From: a bacterium
GTDB lineage: Bacteria > Margulisbacteria > Marinamargulisbacteria > UBA6595
DNA length: 5,999 nucleotides
Direction: 5' to 3'
Assembly: GCA_027621615.1 (NCBI GenBank)
Contig: JAQCBC010000060.1
Coordinates: 1 to 5,999 of the forward strand
The notes under the pieces: model-generated
What the model was told of the DNA's origin: nothing
Seen by the model: only the letters and a program-made list of their open reading frames with translations
Database searches by the model: none
Translations under genes and position numbers: made by a program
Part shown: piece by piece, positions 1-4,175 of the stretch
How the letters are laid out: the number at the start of each line of letters is the position of its first letter
Position numbering within the stretch: position 1 is the first letter of the stretch

Positions 1-13
1 AGTTGATCCAAAC

Positions 14-27
14 ATATTAATTAGTAT
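14..27. promoter_or_regulatory. Imperfect 14-bp palindrome, possible operator
   Basis: The stretch ATATTAATTAGTAT is a 14-base inverted repeat with a single mismatched pair (T17 against G24), centred between positions 20 and 21. It sits about 26 bp upstream of the proposed -35 box of the thioredoxin-like gene, a place where activators or repressors often bind. The region is very AT-rich, so such a palindrome could arise by chance. No regulator gene is visible in the window. Confidence 0.22.
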
Positions 28-52
28 AGCATAGTTTGGGATAAAATTTGAG

Positions 53-81
53 TTGAAAAATAGTGTGTGATTGGCTATACT
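53..81 (+). promoter_or_regulatory. Sigma70-type promoter of the TlpA-like gene
   Basis: TTGAAA at 53-58 and TATACT at 76-81 are separated by 17 bp. Each hexamer differs from the bacterial consensus at only one or two positions, and the spacing is optimal. Transcription would be expected to start near position 88, just before the ATG at 90. The message would then be leaderless or nearly so. A second, poorer candidate (TTGATC at 3-8, TATAGC at 25-30, spacer 16) lies upstream and would give a leader of about 50 nt. Confidence 0.55.
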
Positions 82-89
82 TGAAAATA

Positions 90-614
90 ATGCGTTATTG
101 GCAATCTTGGTTGATTAAAAGCACGCTCGCTATTGTGGTGCTTGCCGGACTTTCGGGTTGTGGACCGTCCTCGAACAATGTTGAAAAAGCGATGCCCATG
201 CTTGAGCGTGAAGCGATTCAGTTTGAGCGGCCTTCTGTTGCCGATGGTCAACCGGTGCGTTTATCGGATTACACGGGACAGGTTGTCTTGGTTAAATTTT
301 TTGCAACCTGGTGTGGCAGTTGTTCGGCTATGAATCCAGAAATTCAAGCGTTTTATGATCAGTACCAATCCAAAGGGGTGCAAATTATTGCCGCTTCGAT
401 TGATAAAGATCCTGCCGTCGTTAAGGCCTACATTGAGCAACACGCAATAGGGTACCCCATTGTGATGGCCGATACAGAATTGCTGGAGCAATATGGGGCT
501 GTTAATGCTGTTCCAACGGTTTATATTTTAAATCGGGATCACACGGTTGTGTCTCGGTTTCGGGGGTATCGCAGTCGCCAAGCACTGGCGGATTTGGTAG
601 ACGAGCATATTTGA
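90..614 (+). CDS. TlpA/ResA-like thioredoxin-fold lipoprotein (thiol-disulfide oxidoreductase)
   Basis: Predicted membrane-anchored thiol-disulfide oxidoreductase of the TlpA/ResA family, facing the periplasm or outer cell surface. From the ATG the 174 residues begin with a basic and hydrophobic signal peptide ending in the lipobox LSGC, with the lipidated Cys at 24. A short linker leads into a thioredoxin fold. The active site WCGSC has Cys75 and Cys78, and the cis-proline lies in the AVPT segment (Pro142). Family members usually have Pro, not Ser, before the second Cys. ResA-type proteins reduce apocytochrome c cysteines before haem attachment, and resB and ccsA lie about 3.5 kb downstream, so that role is plausible but inferred. 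A peroxiredoxin or general TlpA reductant role is possible. An in-frame GTG at 63 would extend the protein by nine residues, but it lies inside the likely promoter and would move the signal peptide inward, so I prefer the ATG. Confidence 0.88.
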   Translation: MRYWQSWLIKSTLAIVVLAGLSGCGPSSNNVEKAMPMLEREAIQFERPSVADGQPVRLSDYTGQVVLVKFFATWCGSCSAMNPEIQAFYDQYQSKGVQIIAASIDKDPAVVKAYIEQHAIGYPIVMADTELLEQYGAVNAVPTVYILNRDHTVVSRFRGYRSRQALADLVDEHI

Positions 615-622
615 GTGCGTTC

Positions 623-650
623 TTGACAACGTCCTGTTTTTTTATATAAA
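623..650 (+). promoter_or_regulatory. Sigma70-type promoter of the pseudopilin cluster
   Basis: TTGACA at 623-628 is a perfect -35 box. TATAAA at 645-650 is a near-consensus -10 box, and the spacer is 16 bp with a run of seven T at 637-643. It lies 8 bp past the stop of the TlpA-like gene and about 50 bp before the first pseudopilin gene. Transcription would start near 657, giving a leader of roughly 43 nt. Confidence 0.55.
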
Positions 651-699
651 TTAAATTGTGACGGAATGCATGGCGTTCTATTCGGTAGTGTGAATTTGG

Positions 700-1068
700 G
701 TGCTTGGTATGGGTTTGATGGATATGTGTGTGGGGATGGGGCTGATGGCCATCCTAATTGGGCTGCCCTGGTATGGGCGTGTCACGCTGGATCGGCCTGT
801 TGTGTATCAACACGTTGTGTTGGCCCGCCAAGCGGCCAAAACCTATGCCAAACGAACCGTGGTGTATGCCCAGGATAATCAAATTCAGGTGCGGTATGAC
901 TCCGATGCGGTGATTCAAACGGTTGGGGTGTCGGCGCCGGTGTCTCAGAATCGTCCGGTTGGGTTTACCCACTTGGGGCGTACGAGTCGTGCCGGGACGA
1001 TTGTTGTTGGGGACGAGGGTCGTATCACAGTGGGTGTGGGGTTTGGGCAAATTTGGATGCGAGAATGA
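700..1068 (+). CDS. GspH/FimU/ComGD-like minor pseudopilin
   Basis: Likely minor (pseudo)pilin, 122 residues from GTG. The N-terminus reads MLG then MGLMD, followed by a hydrophobic stretch to about residue 22. Cleavage by prepilin peptidase after Gly3 would place Asp at +5 where Glu is normal. The C-terminal half has a GspH-like pattern: a GFTHLGRTSRAGTIVVG segment at about 88-104, then the RITVGVGFGQI ending. Position as first of four small prepilin-like genes fits the GspH/FimU/ComGD slot, whose product helps start pilus assembly. The start is uncertain. No Shine-Dalgarno sequence is seen, an in-frame stop lies at 691-693, and ATG codons at 709, 718 and 724 would progressively destroy the cleavage motif. 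The stop overlaps the next start in an ATGA, so translation is probably coupled. The family level is an inference from N-terminus, order and C-terminal pattern. Confidence 0.68.
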   Translation: MLGMGLMDMCVGMGLMAILIGLPWYGRVTLDRPVVYQHVVLARQAAKTYAKRTVVYAQDNQIQVRYDSDAVIQTVGVSAPVSQNRPVGFTHLGRTSRAGTIVVGDEGRITVGVGFGQIWMRE

Positions 1069-1343
1069 AGCGAACGGGCTTTGTGCTTTTGGATGCGATG
1101 CTGGGGCTGTCCTTGATGCTGATTGTGTGTTCAATGCTTGGCGTTGGGGTTGGGGCTGCGACGCGCTATTGTTCGCGATTGATGGCGTTTAATCAGGCCT
1201 TAGATCAAGCCCATAATCACCTGCAACTGGCCATGATGGGTCATGTAACCGAGGGCGTGACCCAATCCCCAGGTCCGTATGGATCCATTCAATATCGGGT
1301 TGAGATTCAGCCCAATCGCACCCTTGTTGTGTATGGCCGCTAA
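1065..1343 (+). CDS. GspI/PilV/ComGE-like minor pseudopilin
   Basis: Short 92-residue protein with a clear prepilin signature. The leader MKRTG carries Lys and Arg and ends in Gly5, followed by FVLLDAMLG and a hydrophobic helix to about residue 35. After cleavage at Gly5 the +5 residue is Asp, not the near-invariant Glu. The pattern resembles the GFTLLEVLVAL start of GspI/PilV. The rest is a small globular part with no recognisable motif. The ATG at 1065 shares ATGA with the stop of the previous gene, which argues for it over an upstream TTG at 1053 that would put four extra residues before the basic leader. The length is short for a GspI or PilV protein and closer to ComGE. It presumably sits with its neighbours at the tip of a type IV pilus-like fibre. 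Confidence 0.72.
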   Translation: MKRTGFVLLDAMLGLSLMLIVCSMLGVGVGAATRYCSRLMAFNQALDQAHNHLQLAMMGHVTEGVTQSPGPYGSIQYRVEIQPNRTLVVYGR

Positions 1344-1347
1344 ATTC

Positions 1348-1800
1348 ATGAACGGGCATCGAGGTGGCTACATACTTCTGGAGTGGGTGTTGGTCATTGG
1401 CTTGTTGGCGTTTGTGTGGCCGGGATTATCCGGTAGCCTTCGGGGGGCATATGAGTCGGTTGGGCATTGGGTTGAAACGATCATGCGCCACTATGATAAT
1501 GACTATTGGCAGGATCAAATTCGCCAAGATGTGAACCAAGCCAGCGCGTTGGAGCGTCGGGATGGTTGGTTGACGGTGAGTCATCCGGATGAGCCGCTCA
1601 TTCAATACGATATTCGCCAATCGTGTTTGCGACGCCGACTCTATCGCAATCACCGTTGGTATAGCTACACACTGGTGTGTGGGGTATCCGACTGGACGGT
1701 GAGTATTTTTTCTGAATATATTCGGATTGAGTATCGCTATTTGGATGATGCCAAACCCGTTCAGCCATTAATTATTGGGTATTCATGCGCGGCAGTATAA
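1348..1800 (+). CDS. GspJ/PilW/ComGF-like minor pseudopilin
   Basis: Protein of 150 residues starting MNGHRGG, then YILLEWVLVIGLL. Prepilin cleavage after Gly7 leaves Tyr at +1 and the canonical Glu at +5, followed by a hydrophobic helix to about residue 30. The middle (about 52-95) holds a pattern seen in ComGF/PilW/GspJ: an Asp-containing helix (RQDVNQAS), a DGWLTV strand, an IQYDI strand and an Arg-rich LRRRLYR segment. Two Cys lie further on (SCLRR and LVCGV) and could form a disulfide. The ATG at 1348 is 4 nt after the previous stop. An in-frame ATG at 1333 would add MAAKF and overlap the previous gene by 11 nt. Neither has a visible Shine-Dalgarno sequence. I choose 1348 because it gives a conventional basic leader. 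The order within the cluster supports this slot. Confidence 0.7.
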   Translation: MNGHRGGYILLEWVLVIGLLAFVWPGLSGSLRGAYESVGHWVETIMRHYDNDYWQDQIRQDVNQASALERRDGWLTVSHPDEPLIQYDIRQSCLRRRLYRNHRWYSYTLVCGVSDWTVSIFSEYIRIEYRYLDDAKPVQPLIIGYSCAAV

Positions 1801-2183
1801 GTGTTAGTTGTGTGGTGGGGGTATCGGTGATTGTTGGCGTGATGACCACAGGCATCACACTGCTGACCCATCACCAGCAATGGATGGTGATGCGCTATGA
1901 TCACATGCAGGCCTATTATTTGGCGTTGTCGGGATTTTCATTTGCCCCTGAGTTGGAATCGGTGATTCCGGTGGTTACGCTGGCGGCCTCGGCGGATGCA
2001 TCGGATGTCTATGCGTATCGGCATCAGGGGGTGGCTGTATCGGTGTCGGGTGGGGTTGTTTGGTTGTTTGATACGCCGGATTCTGTGCGGTATAGTGTTG
2101 CCGTTTTGACGCCAACTTCGGAGGATCAGCCTACCGCCCGGGCCATTGTTAAGCGTAGGCTGTCGTTGGGCGGGGATGTTTAA
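1785..2183 (+). CDS. GspK/PilX/ComGG-like minor pseudopilin
   Basis: Protein of 132 residues. It starts MRG followed by SISVS and a hydrophobic segment to about residue 27, so cleavage would be after Gly3. The +5 residue is Ser, and lack of Glu5 is typical of the GspK tip subunit. At about residues 43-50 lies AYYLALSG, which matches the AxxLAESG-type helix found just after the membrane segment in PilX, GspK and ComGG proteins. The remainder is mostly beta-prone with no motif I recognise. It is far shorter than GspK of type II secretion and closer to ComGG or PilX in size. The start overlaps the previous gene by 16 nt, which supports coupled expression. Fourth position in a GspH-I-J-K-like order is the main support, together with the ALSG motif. 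Confidence 0.62.
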   Translation: MRGSISVSCVVGVSVIVGVMTTGITLLTHHQQWMVMRYDHMQAYYLALSGFSFAPELESVIPVVTLAASADASDVYAYRHQGVAVSVSGGVVWLFDTPDSVRYSVAVLTPTSEDQPTARAIVKRRLSLGGDV

Positions 2184-2216
2184 AAAATCGCCTTAGGGGG
2201 TATTGCCTAACTATAC

Positions 2217-2223
2217 AGGAGGT
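2217..2223 (+). promoter_or_regulatory. Perfect Shine-Dalgarno sequence of the 78-residue gene
   Basis: AGGAGGT at 2217-2223 is complementary to the usual 16S rRNA 3' end and is spaced 5 nt from the ATG at 2229. It is by far the strongest ribosome binding site in the window, where most starts have none. It fixes the start of the following gene and suggests a high rate of translation relative to its neighbours. Confidence 0.8.
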
Positions 2224-2228
2224 CCATC

Positions 2229-2465
2229 ATGCGTGTTAACAATCCATTAAATCCACTGGAAACGATTGCATCAATTCTAGTTCTTGTTTTATGTGTGGTG
2301 GGCGCTAATGTATCCCAACGTCAATTGGGCCACGATACGATGAATCTATATTGGCAGGATAATTTCACCTATTTGCAAGACGAAGACCTGGGTGAAGATG
2401 CGTTCGCCGATTCAGTATCCAGTGGGGTGTATTGGCGTATGGATTATGGGGTTGAAAAACTATAG
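2229..2465 (+). CDS. Small acidic single-pass membrane protein, function unknown
   Basis: I do not recognise this 78-residue protein. It has a short polar N-terminus (residues 1-12, containing NPLNPLE), one hydrophobic segment at about 13-28, and a C-terminal tail of about 50 residues. The tail carries 10 Asp/Glu against 3 Arg/Lys, with several Tyr and Trp. The acidic cluster QDEDLGED is at about 43-50. A perfect Shine-Dalgarno sequence precedes the ATG. The gene starts 45 bp after the pseudopilin cluster without a convincing promoter of its own, so it may be co-transcribed with it. The Glu at 11 ahead of the hydrophobic stretch is faintly pilin-like, but there is no Gly cleavage site before it, so I do not call it a pilin. 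It could be a small partner of the pilus or secretion apparatus, or unrelated to it. Confidence 0.62.
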   Translation: MRVNNPLNPLETIASILVLVLCVVGANVSQRQLGHDTMNLYWQDNFTYLQDEDLGEDAFADSVSSGVYWRMDYGVEKL

Positions 2466-2490
2466 CGTTGTAACTGAATACGCTGCTTTT
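2463..2490 (+). terminator. Weak possible intrinsic terminator
   Basis: AGCGT at 2464-2468 pairs with ACGCT at 2480-2484, with an 11-nt loop, and TTTT follows at 2487-2490. The 5-bp stem and four-base T tract are poor for an intrinsic terminator, and the stem overlaps the stop codon of the small membrane protein gene. It sits where one would be expected, between two apparent transcription units. Confidence 0.22.
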
Positions 2491-2518
2491 GGTTTAGTTC
2501 ATTCAAACGTGGTATCAT
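2489..2518 (+). promoter_or_regulatory. Probable promoter of the leuB-resB-ccsA operon
   Basis: TATCAT at 2513-2518 is preceded directly by TGG (2510-2512), an extended -10 motif. TTGGTT at 2489-2494 could serve as the -35 box, with an 18-bp spacer. An overlapping alternative -10 is CATAAT at 2516-2521. Transcription would start near 2525-2528, a few bases before the ATG at 2530, again giving almost no leader. Confidence 0.42.
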
Positions 2519-2529
2519 AATTGGTGAGG

Positions 2530-3624
2530 ATGAATTATAAACTAGCGGTTATTCCTGGAGACGGAACCGGGCCTGAAGTGACCCGTGAAGCAGTGCGTGT
2601 GTTAATGCGGGTTGCCGAATTGCATCAGTTAAGCATTCAAACAACAGCGCACGATTTTGGTGCAGAGCGGTATTTCAAAACAGGCGAGTTGCTCAGTGAT
2701 GCATCTGTCGATGCCCTACGCAGCTACGATGCTATTTTATTGGGCGCCATTGGGCACCCCGACGCTCCCCCGGGTTTATTGGAACGGGATATTTTGTTAA
2801 AACTTCGGTTTTCATTGGATCAATATATTAACTTGCGGCCAGTCAAATTGTACCCGGGAGTTCGGTCTCCCTTGCGCAATTGCGCCGCTATGGACTATGT
2901 AGTTGTGCGTGAAAATACCGGTGGGTTGTACACGGGTGTTGGTCGGCAACTGCAGGCGGGAACGCCGGACGAAGTGGCTGAGCAAACCATGGTGTATACC
3001 TATGCTCAGGTGGAACGGTGTTTGCGGTATGCGTTTGAGTATGCGTTGCGACGCCATGCCGATACCCCATGGACCGGCTTGACTGATGCGCAACGTGCCG
3101 CCGGTTACCGAGCCAAGCTGACCCTATGTGGGAAAAGCAATGTGTTAACGTATGTATTTGATTTGTGGAATCGAGTCTTGGCGGCGTTGAAGCCCCAATA
3201 CCCAACCGTTTATGTGGATTATGTGCACGTGGATGCGGTGTGTATTTATATGATTGAAGATCCAGCACGGTTTGATGTTATCGTGACTACCAATATGTTT
3301 GGCGATATCATCACTGATTTAGCCGCAACCACCCAAGGGGGCATGGGCATTGCTCCGGGGGGGAATTTAAACCCTGAAGGCGTGTCCATGTTTGAACCCA
3401 TTGGGGGAACGGCGCCGCTGTTTACCGGTAAAAATGAAATTAATCCGTTGGCCGCCATTGGGTCCGTGGGCTTGATGTTGGATCATTTGGGGCATCCGGA
3501 TGCTGCAGCGATGGTGGATCGGGCCATTGCCAAGACAACACCCACAATGGCCAGTATGCAAGCGGGTAAAATGGGGATGTCCACAACCGCTGTTGGCGAT
3601 GCGGTGCTTGCCAATTTGTCGTGA
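2530..3624 (+). CDS. leuB: 3-Isopropylmalate dehydrogenase (LeuB family beta-decarboxylating dehydrogenase)
   Basis: Member of the isocitrate/isopropylmalate dehydrogenase family, most like LeuB, which oxidatively decarboxylates 3-isopropylmalate in leucine synthesis. The 364 residues from the ATG are the usual LeuB length. Visible marks are the N-terminal VIPGDGTGPEV (7-17), the substrate segment LLERDILLKLRF (83-94) with Arg93 and LRP Arg103, Arg127 in VVVRE, Tyr134, Lys202 in GKSNVL, Asp235 in VHVDAV, and the signature MFGDIITDLAA with Asp259 and Asp263. The LERxxLLxLRF pattern recalls actinobacterial LeuB. The cofactor loop is odd: GGTAPLFTGKN (292-302) replaces the usual HGSAPDI of NAD-dependent LeuB. 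About 15 extra residues lie near 176-193. No leuC or leuD is nearby, so a related hydroxy-acid substrate is possible. TTG (2521) and GTG (2524) starts are less likely given the promoter. The stop TGA overlaps the next ATG. Confidence 0.88.
   Translation: MNYKLAVIPGDGTGPEVTREAVRVLMRVAELHQLSIQTTAHDFGAERYFKTGELLSDASVDALRSYDAILLGAIGHPDAPPGLLERDILLKLRFSLDQYINLRPVKLYPGVRSPLRNCAAMDYVVVRENTGGLYTGVGRQLQAGTPDEVAEQTMVYTYAQVERCLRYAFEYALRRHADTPWTGLTDAQRAAGYRAKLTLCGKSNVLTYVFDLWNRVLAALKPQYPTVYVDYVHVDAVCIYMIEDPARFDVIVTTNMFGDIITDLAATTQGGMGIAPGGNLNPEGVSMFEPIGGTAPLFTGKNEINPLAAIGSVGLMLDHLGHPDAAAMVDRAIAKTTPTMASMQAGKMGMSTTAVGDAVLANLS
3357..3363 (+). repeat. Run of seven G inside leuB
   Basis: Positions 3357-3363 are seven consecutive G, covering the end of a Pro codon and two Gly codons (CCG GGG GGG; residues 276-278). 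With GGGGG at 3337-3341 and GGG at 3345-3347 it forms a G-rich stretch that meets a relaxed G-quadruplex pattern. It may only reflect the GGG glycine codon preference seen across the window. Confidence 0.6.
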
Positions 3625-4175
3625 TGATACGGGGGCGTTTCTGGCTCACAGCGCTGATGTGCGTTGGGCTTGTGGGGTGTCAGCCAACCGTTACCCACTA
3701 CGATCTACCCAACCATCGGGTACAAACGAACCCTGCGCTGGGCCACCCCCATGCCGGGGCCGATTACCCCGCATATAAACGCATGGTTTGGGGGTTTTAT
3801 TGGCCAGATATGCCCGATTGGTCTCGGGAGACTGCCTCCGATACATGGACCCGCTTGCGGTTGGTTCGTGGGGATATGGTTCTAACCGTCACGCAATTAT
3901 CCGGTGATTCTGGGACTGTGTTGAGCAATGTAAATCGATGGCGACGCCAGTTGGGCTTAAACCCGGTGACCACAGCGACAATGATTCCCAAAACGTATGG
4001 CCAGACACAATACGACACAGTGGTGTTGCGTTCGGGTGCTAGCCACATGCGGGTGGCTCAGCAAGCGGTGGGGGCTGATCAATGGTTTGTTAAATTAACG
4101 GGGTCGGACCCGGTGGCTATGGCGGCCGTTTGGGGTGAGTTTTTATCGGAACTGTCGCTAACAGAGGTGCAATGA
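3624..4175 (+). CDS. Uncharacterised lipoprotein linked to resB-ccsA
   Basis: Predicted lipoprotein of 183 residues. A signal peptide with Arg3 and Arg5 and a hydrophobic core ends in the lipobox LVGC, giving lipidated Cys19. The mature part has a Trp/Tyr-rich section (about 48-75) with WGFYWPDMPDW. A strand-like segment DMVLTVTQLSGDSG (about 84-97) follows, then LSNVNRWRRQLGL (100-112), and near the C-terminus a WFVKLTG segment followed by a helix. I recall lipoproteins with a similar GD.G..LANVNRWR.QLGL pattern beside resB and ccsA genes in Verrucomicrobia and Planctomycetes, but cannot check it here. Function is unknown. Position directly before resB, with a 4-nt or 1-nt overlap, suggests a periplasmic accessory to cytochrome c maturation. 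The ATG at 3624 overlaps the leuB stop by one base. A GTG at 3621 is an alternative start that adds one residue. No Shine-Dalgarno sequence precedes it, so translation is probably coupled to leuB. Confidence 0.8.
   Translation: MIRGRFWLTALMCVGLVGCQPTVTHYDLPNHRVQTNPALGHPHAGADYPAYKRMVWGFYWPDMPDWSRETASDTWTRLRLVRGDMVLTVTQLSGDSGTVLSNVNRWRRQLGLNPVTTATMIPKTYGQTQYDTVVLRSGASHMRVAQQAVGADQWFVKLTGSDPVAMAAVWGEFLSELSLTEVQ
4163..4169 (+). promoter_or_regulatory. Ribosome binding site deciding the resB start
   Basis: AGAGGTG at 4163-4169 matches the Shine-Dalgarno core GAGGTG. It lies 5 nt before the ATG at 4175 but only 2 nt before the ATG at 4172, so it favours the second ATG of the ATGATG pair. It lies inside the end of the preceding lipoprotein gene. 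Confidence 0.5.

Noticed and set aside
63..89. Nine-residue N-terminal extension of the TlpA-like protein from GTG 63
   Set aside because: It would start inside the likely promoter spacer and place nine extra residues before an already complete lipoprotein signal peptide.
617..643. Terminator after the TlpA-like gene
   Set aside because: Only a 4-5 bp stem (CGTT with AACG) can form, it is separated from the T run by several bases, and the same bases make a perfect -35 box.
666..878. Open frame from ATG 666 overlapping the first pseudopilin gene
   Set aside because: The product is Gly/Cys/Trp-rich with no prepilin motif. The other frame carries the hydrophobic helix and the GspH-like C-terminus and joins the next gene by ATGA.
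754..1134. 126-codon open frame on the minus strand
   Set aside because: It lies opposite two pseudopilin genes, is rich in Pro, His, Thr and Asn as expected from the complement of GT-rich coding DNA, and shows no motif.
2193..2210. Hairpin TTAGG/CCTAA before the small membrane protein gene
   Set aside because: The stem is 5 bp and AT-containing with no T run, and it is not clearly positioned to mask the ribosome binding site.
2180..2228. Separate promoter for the 78-residue protein
   Set aside because: TATACA at 2212-2217 has no acceptable -35 box at 16-18 bp, and a start there would fall at or after the ribosome binding site.
2888..3268. 126-codon open frame on the minus strand within leuB
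   Set aside because: It is antisense to well-conserved catalytic parts of leuB, has low-complexity His/Thr/Pro composition and no plausible start signal.
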